Assembly (NCBI RefSeq): GCF_020131355.1
Contig: NZ_JAHLEL010000022.1
Location: forward strand, 1-64,000
Reading direction: 5' to 3'
Length of the DNA: 64,000 nt
Source: Pseudonocardia sp. ICBG1293
GTDB lineage: Bacteria > Actinomycetota > Actinomycetes > Mycobacteriales > Pseudonocardiaceae
A model generated the notes under the pieces. The model did not search any database. It was not told the origin of the DNA and worked only from the letters and a program-made list of their open reading frames with translations. This document shows positions 53,937-62,661 of the stretch, piece by piece. The translations under genes and the position numbers were made by a program. The stretch's first letter is position 1, and every line of letters begins with the position of its first letter.

Positions 53937-54384
53937 GTCTACCTCCGTCCTAGCGAACGGTGTCAGGAGATGCGTGTCACCGATCTATCTTGAACAGTCA
54001 TGATGCCCGAACTTCGGGGCGGAGCGAAGACGACACGGCGACCACGCCGGCGCAGCCATCGTCGCTTACAACGGCGGTCCGATTCGCTGTGCGCCCGTGC
54101 GGCGCGATGGCCCGTGGTCAGGTTGCTCAGCATGGGCGAAGTTCTGCGACCGGTCGAGCGCGGTCATCGCCATGATGTCAGTGAAGTTGCGGTGACTTTG
54201 GTCTTCTACGGGGCCATCTCGTTGCGCAAGATCCCGTCATTAGGCCGGCGTGACGGTCTGGGTGAGCGGGGCCGGTCGGTCTCGACTGGCGCACGTGCGA
54301 TATTCCAGATCTGCGGTACTCGTCGTCTGGAGCCACTCCAGCGGGCCTGACGGAGGAGTGTCTCGGAGATGAGCGGACTACCAG
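53937..54384. other. Region without a convincing gene
   Basis: About 450 bases. Open frames are short and compositionally biased. It includes the promoter region of the AAA ATPase gene and possibly decayed coding sequence. Confidence 0.4.
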
Positions 54385-54858
54385 TCACACGTGCAGTTCT
54401 GAGCGCTCGCCTCGGGCGATCTGCCCGCGGAACACGGCGTCGAACGGGCTGCTCGGCTCGTCGTCGAGCGAATCGACGAACACCGCCACGATCCGGCCGC
54501 GCTCTCCCGCCGCGATGCGGTCGAGCATCGCTCGCCACGCGACCAGGTTCGGATGCCGGTACATGAGCGCGGCCTCCGCCGGTGCCAGGAGATCCACCGC
54601 TCTCCGCAGATCCGCGGGCGTCAGATCGTAGGTTCCCGTGCCAGTACGGCGGCCGGTCACGATGCCGAGCACCAAGGCCGGCAGGCGGTGCAGCCAGCCG
54701 ACGTTGACCACCGGGAACGACCACGAGACGGCCTCGTCGGTCGGGACGAACGCGACACCGTAGGCCGCCGTCGGGGTCCAGCCAGGCATCTGAACGGTGA
54801 AGCGGTCCACTGCGGCCCGGATCAGCTCTACCGTTGGCCACTGTTCGTCGAAATTCAT
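54385..54858 (-). CDS. Conserved hypothetical protein
   Basis: 157 aa, ATG 54858. Reads NFDEQWPTVELIRAAVDRFT, SWSFPVVNVGWLHRLPALVL and VAWRAMLDRIAAGERGRIVA. Looks like a compact globular alpha/beta protein; no family recognised. A fragment of a relative lies at 44.1 kb. Confidence 0.65.
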   Translation of the reverse strand: MNFDEQWPTVELIRAAVDRFTVQMPGWTPTAAYGVAFVPTDEAVSWSFPVVNVGWLHRLPALVLGIVTGRRTGTGTYDLTPADLRRAVDLLAPAEAALMYRHPNLVAWRAMLDRIAAGERGRIVAVFVDSLDDEPSSPFDAVFRGQIARGERSELHV

Positions 54859-55054
54859 GGCGCACCCTTACCGGTCCGCAGCGGCCGGCCGGTAGTGAGT
54901 TTCTGGTCGTCTGGCACCTGTCGCTTGCGATGGCCGTGGAACAGCCACAGCGGACGGAGCGCCCTACGCAACATCGATGTGTCAGGGCGCCCACTGCCAC
55001 CGCAGGACCGATCTCATCGAACAGAGGCGCTCCTGAGATGCGGATACGAGACCC

Positions 55055-55156
55055 GGGATTGTCCGAAGGATCGTGTGTGGCGGTGTTCTTCCCGGCTGAA
55101 ACGACTCCGCTTCAGGCTGCCGGACCACCGCCACACACGATCGTTCGGACAATCCC
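55055..55156. repeat. 102-bp near-perfect palindrome
   Basis: Arms GGGATTGTCCGAAGGATCGT (left, extending to GTGTGGCGGTG) and the inverted copy ending at 55156, about 30 of 31 bases matching. The ~40-base centre contains a second, smaller inverted repeat (GGCTGAA.. / ..TTCAGGCTGCC). It could fold into one long hairpin. Confidence 0.85.
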
Positions 55157-55168
55157 AGTCGGTGCAGC

Positions 55169-55685
55169 TCAGGTGCGGCGCCACCACCAGGGAAGTGACG
55201 GATCGGCGGTGGAATTGTTCAGAGTCTTGTTTAGAGGTCATTTCAGAACGAGGTCGACGTGTCTGTTGTAGACGACAAGCGGCTATCTGACCTGCCGTTT
55301 GATCTGTCGTCGAGGGGTCAATGGAAACTCGACAAGTCGTTCTGAAACGACCTCTTAGGAACCGGGCGTCGAGCTGGGCGATCTGGCGGCGGAGCGATGC
55401 GCGACGATGCCGAGGTAGGGCGTGCAGAGCCTGTTCGAGGACGTCTCGGCTGAACGGGCCGATGAACTGGACCCAGTCGTTGTTCTCTCGCTGGAGCGTG
55501 GAACGTGGTTTGAGGGTGACGCGACGCCACGAGAGAAGATCGGTGTGGACGCTGCCCGAGGTGAGCTGTGGCCGGTCGAGTCGGTCGAGCGCCCGGCTGG
55601 TCGAGAGCGGAACACCGTGGATGGCAGTCGGGCGCGGCTGACGCTGGTTTCTCGCCCGTACCTGGGCGGGGCGCTTACGCGGCAT
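55169..55685 (-). pseudogene. Hypothetical protein, interrupted by MITE copy 7
   Basis: Reads MPRKRPAQVRARNQRQ, WVQFIGPFSRDVLEQALHAL, RRQIAQLDARFL; excising the MITE and one TAA continues NKTLNNSTADPSLPWWWRRT and a stop at 55169. The terminal WWWRR fits a small basic protein family seen on actinobacterial mobile elements. The insertion replaces the last 20 or so residues. Confidence 0.65.
55234..55354 (-). mobile_element. 121-bp MITE, copy 7
   Basis: Reverse orientation, flanked by TTA (55231-55233, 55355-55357). Confidence 0.93.
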
Positions 55686-55823
55686 GGACCTTCCGGATCG
55701 GAGCCATGCAGCCAGCCTCCCAGGATCCGGCGGGCGCGGGAAGGGCAGGGGAGTCCGCCCTGTTCAGGGGCGTTTCCCGCGGGCGGGTCTACCTCGTGTC
55801 GGTCGTCGTGGGCGCCACACCTG

Positions 55824-55952
55824 GTCGCTTCCGCCTGTGCGGCTGAGACACGCGATAATCTCCCGTTATCTGACCTATCCCCACGAACCACGAGGTCACA
55901 GCCCTGCATCCTCCATATCCGCCCGAAAAATTCCGGATACTACGGCGCCCCC
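55824..55952. mobile_element. Orphan Tn3 right end
   Basis: Matches 31622-31750, the right end of the Tn3 element, almost base for base over its last ~90 bp, including the ~34-bp terminal repeat ending at 55952. No tnpA is attached. It cuts into a small membrane-protein gene. Confidence 0.88.
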
Positions 55953-56258
55953 GAAACGATCGGTAGCTCGATAATATATGCAAGGGCAAGCAGCACGAAC
56001 AAACTTGCTCCTAAAATGGGATAGGTATCATGCCTCTTCGGTGATGTCAGCAAAGCTATTAAGAGGTCGTTTCAGAACGACTTGTCGAGTTTCCATTGAC
56101 CCCTCGACGACAGATCAAACGGCAGGTCAGATAGCCGCTTGTCGTCTACAACAGACACGTCGACCTCGTTCTGAAATGACCTCTAAGCGCCATATTGCAG
56201 CACTTGCCAGCAAGATTCCCAGAAACACTTGCAGCAGATCAAGTAAGGCGGTCAGCAC
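55943..56258 (-). pseudogene. Small membrane protein of the ImmA operon, split by MITE copy 8 and cut by Tn3 end
   Basis: GTG 56258 overlaps the ImmA-like stop by 7 bases. Reading LTALLDLLQVFLGILLASAA, IWRL, then after the MITE IALLTSPKRHDTYPILGASL, FVLLALAYIIELPIV: two membrane helices, about 60 aa. Frame is closed by the MITE, and the natural 3' end is replaced by the orphan Tn3 end at 55952. Low GC. Confidence 0.65.
56063..56183 (+). mobile_element. 121-bp MITE, copy 8
   Basis: Forward orientation, flanked by TAA (56060-56062, 56184-56186). Confidence 0.93.
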
Positions 56259-56773
56259 GGTTGACTCCTCGTGCTCGTGCCGAACGCCGCGTCCATGGGT
56301 GTGCATGGCACTTCGCTCTGGAGAGCCGTTCGGCGAGTGAGTCGTGACGTCAGAAGTGTCGCCACCTCCTCGGCTTCAAGTTCGGCACGAGTACCTATGT
56401 AAGAGCGCTGCAAACAAACCTTGACTACCTCCGGAGGTAGACGTGGGAGAATACTTTGAACTATATCCGCGTCGCCTTCACAGCCGTGCTCTAGTAAGCA
56501 GTGACCAATCTCGTGACACACACTGAAGATCTGAAACTCACGATCGATATCTGGCTCGACCAGGAAGCAATCAACACTTGCGGTCTTGACGTACAGCGCA
56601 GTAATCGCCGGAGTCAAAAACACGAACGGAATCAACTGAATGGGCCGGCCTCGCGTGACAGCGACGCGCTCACATAAATCATAGACATCCGTTACTTCAC
56701 CGGACCCGAAGACAGGTGCAACGAGCTTCTCAACGCATCTCTTAGCCACAGAATGAGGAGTTAGATACCGCAC
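56252..56773 (-). CDS. ImmA/IrrE-family zinc metallopeptidase
   Basis: 173 aa. The zinc motif HEIGHCLLEHG (HExxH) sits near residue 86, with FLVEPDIDREFQIFSVCHEI ahead and RAELEAEEVATLLTSRL (third-ligand region) behind. These peptidases usually cleave the XRE-type repressor encoded next to them, here the gene at 56853. Low GC for this window. Confidence 0.88.
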   Translation of the reverse strand: MRYLTPHSVAKRCVEKLVAPVFGSGEVTDVYDLCERVAVTRGRPIQLIPFVFLTPAITALYVKTASVDCFLVEPDIDREFQIFSVCHEIGHCLLEHGCEGDADIVQSILPRLPPEVVKVCLQRSYIGTRAELEAEEVATLLTSRLTRRTALQSEVPCTPMDAAFGTSTRSQPC

Positions 56774-56852
56774 AGTCCTCCTCCTCGAGAGTATAAATCA
56801 ACTAGATTCATGTCCCTTGAACGAACGAGGCGACGCCGCTCTCCACGGGAGA

Positions 56853-57347
56853 CTACTCTCCTCCCTCGTCCAGTGAAAACCTCTTTTGCCAGTCCCGATC
56901 ACGGCGATTCTGATTAGGCGCCAACGCAACTATCTCGTAGATCCAATCGCGCATATCCTGCGGCAGATCCACGGCTCGCGCAGCGATTCCACGAATCTTC
57001 GCATCCCGCATGGCTGCGAGAAGTTTCAGATCGGATAGCACATCGAAAGAATATCGGCCAGAACTGATGAAGTACTCCTCCGGAAGTTCGAAGAACCGAG
57101 AAAGTGCCTGGAGATGCCGAACCGTCGGGTTGCGTCGCTCGCCCGAACGCAGAAGAGAAAGGTAAGTCTCGCTAATGGTAGAGTCATCGTCGAATTTATT
57201 CTCGGCTAGCCAACGTACTACTTCTCGATTGGTATACGGCTTCCGGCCCGGTGGGTGAATCGACTCGAACGCCTGGTTGATCTTCTCGGCAAGCGTCGGA
57301 AGCTGCTGTGAGGCGGGTGGGCTGGTCTCAGGACGAGGCTCAGACAT
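56853..57347 (-). CDS. XRE-type helix-turn-helix regulator
   Basis: 164 aa from ATG 57347. HTH_3-like N-terminus: LAEKINQAFESIHPPGRKPY, REVVRWLAENKFDDDSTISE, TYLSLLRSGERRNPTVRHLQ, ALSRFFELPEEYF; C-terminal part with charged helices. Forms an operon with the ImmA-type peptidase and a small membrane protein, a regulator/protease pair typical of mobile elements. Confidence 0.85.
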   Translation of the reverse strand: MSEPRPETSPPASQQLPTLAEKINQAFESIHPPGRKPYTNREVVRWLAENKFDDDSTISETYLSLLRSGERRNPTVRHLQALSRFFELPEEYFISSGRYSFDVLSDLKLLAAMRDAKIRGIAARAVDLPQDMRDWIYEIVALAPNQNRRDRDWQKRFSLDEGGE

Positions 57348-58115
57348 CGGTACAGACCTTCTTCTCGGTAGCGGGGTGCTCACGGAATTTCACTGACACG
57401 GCTCTCCGCGATGCTCGTGGACGCGAGAGTGATTGACAAGAGGTGAGGCGACGACGACACTGCAAGAGACCACCCGAGTATCTGCTACCTCGCCGGTGGA
57501 GGTGAAGCTTGCGATCCGACGATGACGACGGCCGGTCGGAGTCGATCGCGAGGATCAGCCCGCGGCGTGACGATCGTGGAGGCCAGCCTGTGACACATGT
57601 AGATCACCTGCCCGGGGTCCCAGCACCCCCAGTGAGGACTCCACAGCACGCGGCCGGTCGGCCAGCCAAGACTCACTGCCGACCGACTGGCCGCTGCCGC
57701 TGTCGATCCGGCCCCACCAGCCTCGCACCAGCAGCAACGACCGCCGCACTGCTCTGTCCCGCCGAGTCCCTCGTCTGAGAGTCTCGTCTACCTTCCGCGT
57801 GGTCTCCTCGACGACCGGAACGAGCAACGACACGACAGATACGAGTGGCGGCTTACCCGTTACCCGTTGTCCCTGCTCTTCGAGCCATCATGTTCTCGCA
57901 AGCATGCTCACGGGCTCGACTCAGGTGGAGGCGCTCCCGGCTAGCACCACGTTGCTCAGACGAGCGCTCTAATGGAGGGTCTTTCGCGGTCGACACCGTC
58001 GAAAGTCCTGCTGTGAGGACGAACGACCTCGGCTCTCCATGGCAAGCTCGTTCCTCTTTTCACTCTCATCAGTCAGAACTTTCGTATATTTCAGAGCAAG
58101 GGCATCGATGCGAGA
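57348..58115. other. Divergent intergenic region, no convincing gene
   Basis: About 770 bases between the XRE regulator (-) and the LysE gene (+). Only short, biased open frames. It should hold promoters for both directions; a large spacer here may mark an old junction between mobile DNA and the biosynthetic region. Confidence 0.45.
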
Positions 58116-58754
58116 ATGACAGACGCGTTCCTCCAGATGGTTCCCCTTCTCGTGACGTGGGCATTGGTTGTCGCCTCACCCGGGCCGAACTTCGTGAACA
58201 CCATATACTTCGCGGGCGGCCATTCCGTCGGGGCGGGAGTGCGCGTAGCCGTAGGAGTTGCTATAGGAACAGCCATCTGGGCGACAGCGGCGAACACAGT
58301 ACTCGCCAGCCTGTTCTCAGCCGCTCCATGGCTTGTCCCCACATTACGTGCAGCCGGCGTAGGTTTCCTAGCTTTCCTAGCCTTTCGAATTCTCCGGTCT
58401 GCTCTGCATAGTCGACCAGACCCAGAACCAGGCCCAGAGGCTGAGAGCGGAAAGCCTCCGGGTTCGACCGGCCGGCCACTGATCACTGGCCTTCTTAGCG
58501 ATCTGGCCAATCCGAAAGCCGCTATATTTTGGTCAGGAGTGATGGTGACGACGCTACCCGTGACCGCGTCGACCGCCATGCGAACAGCAGCCATCATTTT
58601 TGTCACCGCGATTGCATTCACGTGGTACGCGTTTGTAGCGGTGACGTTCCGAGCAAGTAGCGTCAGGCGGATCTACCGGAAAAATGAACGAACAGTAAAT
58701 ATTGCCGCAGGTATCGCTCTCGCACTGCTCGCGGTCGGTATAGCAATCACGTAG
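58116..58754 (+). CDS. LysE/RhtB-family exporter
   Basis: 212 aa with six helices. Opens PLLVTWALVVASPGPNFVNT (the family ASPGPN motif) and continues GGHSVGAGVRVAVGVAIGTA, LLSDLANPKAAIFW (NPKA motif). Exports amino acids or related small molecules. It could remove a product or by-product of the neighbouring pathway. Confidence 0.9.
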   Translation: MTDAFLQMVPLLVTWALVVASPGPNFVNTIYFAGGHSVGAGVRVAVGVAIGTAIWATAANTVLASLFSAAPWLVPTLRAAGVGFLAFLAFRILRSALHSRPDPEPGPEAESGKPPGSTGRPLITGLLSDLANPKAAIFWSGVMVTTLPVTASTAMRTAAIIFVTAIAFTWYAFVAVTFRASSVRRIYRKNERTVNIAAGIALALLAVGIAIT

Positions 58755-58767
58755 CTCACATCAGTAG

Positions 58768-59508
58768 ATGACTGACCATGAGGGAGTGACTGCTGTGCCC
58801 CCGATCGTAGCGGAATCCCCCAGAAGCATTCTGATTGTCGACCGCCAGCCGGGGTTCCGACGTAACATCAGGGCCATTCTGGAACCTCGCAACAACGTGC
58901 GTATTACTGAGATCGAGTGCGCGTCTCGACTCCTGTCGTGGGATCTCTCTTCCGTACCCGCAGTCGTAATCATAGGAGTCTCAACTAACGTGGGTGAGGT
59001 CTCTCAGGCGATACGGCATGTCAACGAACAAACGCCTCGAAGCCGTATTGTGGTCTTACTGGAGACCATGGATACGACCGCAGCTGTCGACCTCCTCATA
59101 GCCGGCGCGCACGCACTTCTGCCGAAGTACGCAGGCGCCGATCGCATCCGAGCAGCGCTGCTATTCCTCAGCTGCGCACCTGACCGAGTGATCGACCGCG
59201 AAATACTAGATCGGGCGTTGAAAACCGGCACGATCGACACAACAACTGACTGCAACGGTCTGGGACAACTCACATCTCGAGAGATGGAAGTGCTCCGGCA
59301 CGTCAGCGACGGCCGAACAAACCGCCAGATCGCCTCACTTCTGAACCTGTCCGTGAAGACTGTCGCCAACCACATGTCTTCGATATTCGCGAAGCTTGAT
59401 GTTACCGACCGGACTCAAGCGGCTTTGCTGATGCGCTCACCACAGGGAAGTAAAGGATCACATACAGCTCAGATCGTTACGTCGATCGGCCGCCAAACAC
59501 AAAAGTAA
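58768..59508 (+). CDS. LuxR-family regulator with degenerate receiver domain
   Basis: 246 aa. The N-terminal domain follows the CheY fold (SILIVDRQPGFRRNIRAILE, RIVVLLETMD, ALLPKYAGADRI with the conserved Lys), but the phospho-Asp position is VVIIGVST, lacking Asp. C-terminal LuxR HTH is good: LTSREMEVLRHVSDGRTNRQ, LNLSVKTVANHMSSIFAKL. Likely a phosphorylation-independent pathway-specific regulator; no kinase gene nearby. ATG 58768, 13 bases behind lysE. Confidence 0.85.
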   Translation: MTDHEGVTAVPPIVAESPRSILIVDRQPGFRRNIRAILEPRNNVRITEIECASRLLSWDLSSVPAVVIIGVSTNVGEVSQAIRHVNEQTPRSRIVVLLETMDTTAAVDLLIAGAHALLPKYAGADRIRAALLFLSCAPDRVIDREILDRALKTGTIDTTTDCNGLGQLTSREMEVLRHVSDGRTNRQIASLLNLSVKTVANHMSSIFAKLDVTDRTQAALLMRSPQGSKGSHTAQIVTSIGRQTQK

Positions 59509-59836
59509 CAGACTCTACTCCCGGCGCCCGGTGGTTGTGTCACAAACGGTTCATTGAGTACAGTCCGGATTCGGCTGGTCAGCATCGCGACCCATAAGCC
59601 AACCCGAGCAAGGCAGCTCCACACCGCGGGAGGAAGTTAAAGGTGTGGATTACAGATGTGGGGTGCGACTGAACGGCGTAGCGTCGAGTGTCCGAATGGT
59701 GGCTCCTAGTGTCCAGGATGAGTATAGGAGATTTTTCCTATTGAGGCCCGTGCTGGCCCTCGGCAGACTCGAACCCGTCTTCCCCCGGCCTGGTCATATC
59801 CGCAGAGGATTCACTTCAGACTCAAGGAGTTCATTC
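59509..59836 (+). promoter_or_regulatory. Leader region upstream of the oxygenase gene
   Basis: About 330 bases. Open in frame with the downstream gene from 59645, but the preferred start is ATG 59837 (SD AAGGAG). The leader likely holds the operon promoter; no hexamers can be called with confidence. Confidence 0.4.
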
Positions 59837-60796
59837 ATGGCATTGTCTTCCAGTGGGGTCGTGCTCGATCGCTCCGACAGCGCATTCGGTCTGATGCGAG
59901 AGTCCAATGACATCCTCGATGACGTAGAGGAACAGCGGACTCGAATGACGGAGGACGGCTACCTTCTGTTTCGGGACCTCATCGACGCGGATGTAGTCCT
60001 CGAAGCGAGGCGAGAGATCCTCCTGAAAATGGCTATCGTAGATGAGATCGATTGCATCAATCACGATGTAATGGATGCGATCCAATCGGACCGGGCCGGT
60101 CTGCGTCATGTAAACATGATTGCCCTGACCGAGAGCATCCGAACTGGCCGAGCATACTCCAATGTGGTCCTGAACGACGAGCTCGTGAGGTTCTTATCCG
60201 AGTTCGTCGGCGGCTCGGTGGTGTCTTTCGACTTCCGCTGGCCCCGATTTGTGCGACCAGGAGAGTCCACAGGAGTTCACTGCGACGGACCGTACATCAC
60301 CCGAGCGACCACAAATCTGTGGTCATGCTGGATCCCGCTGGGTGACGTACCGATGGTCGAGGGCGGCCTGATGATCCTGGAAGGAAGTCACAAGTCGAAA
60401 GCGTTGCAGAAGGACTACGCGACGAAGGATGCAGACCGGGAGAACCTCGGCTGGTTGAGCACCAACCCGGTAGAACTACGTGAGCAGCTGGGAGGGCTGT
60501 GGCTCACCACGAACTATTTCGTAGGGGATGTCCTCCTGTTCGGCCCCTATCTTGCACACGCTTCCCTGGACAACAACTCTCCGATCAGTCGATGCCGGCT
60601 GTCTTCTGACACTCGATACCAGCTTGAAACCGAACCGCTGGACGAGCGCTGGAACGGTGACGTCTCCAATCCGCACGGTGGAGCACAGCGAGTCTTCTTG
60701 CCCGGCCTCGCCGACGACGGAAACGTCAACTTCACCGATGAGTGGAAACTCGTCGACGAACGCGGCCGCCTGACCGCGGCTGCGACGGCCAGTTAG
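59837..60796 (+). CDS. Phytanoyl-CoA dioxygenase (PhyH)-family Fe(II)/2-oxoglutarate oxygenase
   Basis: 319 aa from ATG 59837. Iron triad: VHCDGPYI (H148, D150) and LAHASLDN (H241); candidate 2OG-binding Arg near 252-260 in CRLSSDTRYQ. Jelly-roll context WSCWIPLGDVPMVEGGLMIL and EGSHKSKAL fits PhyH enzymes. Would hydroxylate or otherwise oxidise a pathway intermediate. First gene of the run oxygenase, oxidase, nitroreductase, peptide, ThiF enzyme. GC below the window average. Confidence 0.85.
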   Translation: MALSSSGVVLDRSDSAFGLMRESNDILDDVEEQRTRMTEDGYLLFRDLIDADVVLEARREILLKMAIVDEIDCINHDVMDAIQSDRAGLRHVNMIALTESIRTGRAYSNVVLNDELVRFLSEFVGGSVVSFDFRWPRFVRPGESTGVHCDGPYITRATTNLWSCWIPLGDVPMVEGGLMILEGSHKSKALQKDYATKDADRENLGWLSTNPVELREQLGGLWLTTNYFVGDVLLFGPYLAHASLDNNSPISRCRLSSDTRYQLETEPLDERWNGDVSNPHGGAQRVFLPGLADDGNVNFTDEWKLVDERGRLTAAATAS

Positions 60797-60878
60797 CTCT
60801 TTCACCACGAAGCATCCTGACTGCCGGCGAACTGGCTGGTCAGGGGACCCGCGCACATCGAGAGAAGGACAGAAGAAC

Positions 60879-61694
60879 ATGTCGACGACCCCCTCCGTCC
60901 AGACGATCGTGAACTACATCCGTGATCACCGGTGCTTCAGCCATCCGATCTTCGAGCACTGGAGCACCGTCGCGCCCGGCCCCACAGCGGTCGGAGCGCT
61001 GTTCCACCAGATCCAGAACTTCTGCGCCTCGACGCGCCCCGGGCGGAACTTCCCCGAGGCGTTGGGGTCGCTCAAGCTCGACACCAGCAGCCACCTTCTT
61101 CAAGAGATCGTCGAGAGCGAGGAGAACCACGGTCCCGAGCTCGCGACGATGGCCGGTTACATCATGAACCGGGCGGCCGGAGCCCCGGTCAACCCCGACC
61201 TCGACGACCAGGCCGCCGTCGAGGCGAAGCTCAAGCAGTGCTCGGACGACCTTCTCGGGAGCCTGCCCGGCTACATCCAGAGCAGCGGCCTGCTGCAGCA
61301 GGTCCAGACCGCCATCGAGGTGTTCGAGCGCCGTGAGTCCACCGCTGAGGAGATCACCTACAAGAACCTCGGCACCGCGCTGGCACTCGAGATGATCTCC
61401 AACCGGCATCTGATTCCAGGCGAGAAGATCTGCCTGATCGACAGCGGACTGTACGAGGCGACTCTCGAGGACGCCGAGATGCACTACTTGCTCGAGCACT
61501 GGGGCGAGGCCGGTGCCGAGGAGCAGCACGAGAAGAACGCGGTCGCCGCACTCGACGCCATCCTGGACGAGCGAACCTTCCCTCTGGCGATGGAGGGAGC
61601 CCGCGACTTCCTGGAGTCGCTGGTGGCGGTCTGGGACGTCCTCGACTCTGCGTTGCTGGCCTCCGGCCAGCGGCGCGAGCTCGTCTCCGTCTGA
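60879..61694 (+). CDS. Heme-oxygenase-like putative diiron oxidase (HDO / TenA-like superfamily)
   Basis: 271 aa, all-helical. Possible metal ligands: ESEENHGPEL (E81xxH84), LALEMISNRH (E171, H177) and YLLEHWGEAGAEEQHEKNA (E206, H207, E210, H217), in the spacing of HDO enzymes. These oxidise or fragment amino-acid side chains (UndA, SznF, CADD, and distantly PqqC). ATG 60879 follows GAGAAGG. 82 bases behind the oxygenase gene and 23 before the nitroreductase gene. Confidence 0.78.
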   Translation: MSTTPSVQTIVNYIRDHRCFSHPIFEHWSTVAPGPTAVGALFHQIQNFCASTRPGRNFPEALGSLKLDTSSHLLQEIVESEENHGPELATMAGYIMNRAAGAPVNPDLDDQAAVEAKLKQCSDDLLGSLPGYIQSSGLLQQVQTAIEVFERRESTAEEITYKNLGTALALEMISNRHLIPGEKICLIDSGLYEATLEDAEMHYLLEHWGEAGAEEQHEKNAVAALDAILDERTFPLAMEGARDFLESLVAVWDVLDSALLASGQRRELVSV

Positions 61695-61717
61695 CCGACG
61701 AACGGGGGTACGGGCCG

Positions 61718-62395
61718 ATGACCGGAGCTACCTCGCGCAGTGGAGCAACCTCACCGGTCGCCGAGCACAGTCCGGTGGGTACCGACGATCAGCGGGAGCA
61801 CGCATCGCAGGACAGCACTCTGGCTCTGTTCGGTCGCCGCCGAACGGTGAACCGACTCCAGGCCCCCGGCCCGAGTCCGCAGGAGCTGGCGCTGATGCTC
61901 GGCGCAGCCGATCAGGCACCCGATCACGGAGTCCGTCGACCGTGGAGATTCACGGTGGTGGACGAGGCCACCGCTCACCTGTTCGGAGCTGTACTGGAAC
62001 GGGCCTACATCCGTAGCTGCGTCGAGCAAGACGAGCCGGTAGTGCCCGCGTTGGTCGTCCGCGAACGAGCACGGCCGCACAAGGCGCCCACGCTCGTGGT
62101 CGCAGCGTGCAAGCCATCAGGGACCGACCGGATCCCCGCCCACGAGCAACGGGATGCCACAGCAGCCGCGGTCCAGAACATGCTCTTGGCCGCAACAATG
62201 CTCGGCTACGGCTCGAAATGGTCGAGCGGCCCACCGATCCCGGACTCCATCCTGCTCGAGGAGATCGGTATGCCCCCTGGGGCCTCGTTGGTGGGGTTCA
62301 TCTACATCGGCACGGCAACCACGATGCCACCGGCCCGGACGCGAGGTCGCGATCTATCAGGGATCGCGCAGAAATGGGAGCTACTGCCGAGCTGA
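61718..62395 (+). CDS. Nitroreductase-family flavin oxidoreductase
   Basis: 225 aa. FMN-binding pattern RRTVNRLQAPGPSPQELALM, LGAADQAPDHGVRRPWRFTV, the QNMLLAATMLGYGSKWSSG helix and IPDSILLEEIGMPPGASLVG, IYIGTA. Closest in style to the small YdjA/RutE group. In RiPP pathways related flavin enzymes oxidise azolines or form dehydro residues, but the partner reaction here is unknown. Start ATG 61718; a disordered N-terminal tail of about 30 residues. Confidence 0.85.
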   Translation: MTGATSRSGATSPVAEHSPVGTDDQREHASQDSTLALFGRRRTVNRLQAPGPSPQELALMLGAADQAPDHGVRRPWRFTVVDEATAHLFGAVLERAYIRSCVEQDEPVVPALVVRERARPHKAPTLVVAACKPSGTDRIPAHEQRDATAAAVQNMLLAATMLGYGSKWSSGPPIPDSILLEEIGMPPGASLVGFIYIGTATTMPPARTRGRDLSGIAQKWELLPS

Positions 62396-62661
62396 TCTAC
62401 CGGGGCGACGAAAAGTCCCCGACGCCCCGAACACAGTGAGGAGGTGAACGGCCCGGATCTCTCTAGCTTGTGTGCTGAAGCGGCGCTAGCTGCGCTACGC
62501 GACTCAGCATCAACGCGTAACCAGAGGAGCAGGACGGGCGCCCGGATCCGTCGGGCGCCCGTTTCTCACTCACACGGATACCTCTTCTGCTCATTCCTCC
62601 ACCGAACGCCCGACACGTACCCGCGTGTCGGGGTCACATCAACAGGGAGGAGGTGGTCACA
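62396..62661. other. Intergenic region before the small-peptide gene
   Basis: Holds the terminator at 62536-62570 and a second inverted repeat CCGACACG/CGTGTCGG (62611-62633), which could be an operator or attenuator for the peptide/ThiF unit. The open frame 62444-62665 crosses the terminator and has its GTG inside the apparent SD, so it is not called. Confidence 0.55.
62536..62570 (+). terminator. Rho-independent terminator
   Basis: Stem GGGCGCCCG, loop GATCCGT, CGGGCGCCC, followed by GTTTCTC. It ends the oxygenase-oxidase-nitroreductase unit. Confidence 0.75.

Noticed and set aside
57845..58411. 188-aa plus-strand ORF overlapping lysE
   Set aside because: Out of frame with a well-supported lysE gene and lacking conserved features.
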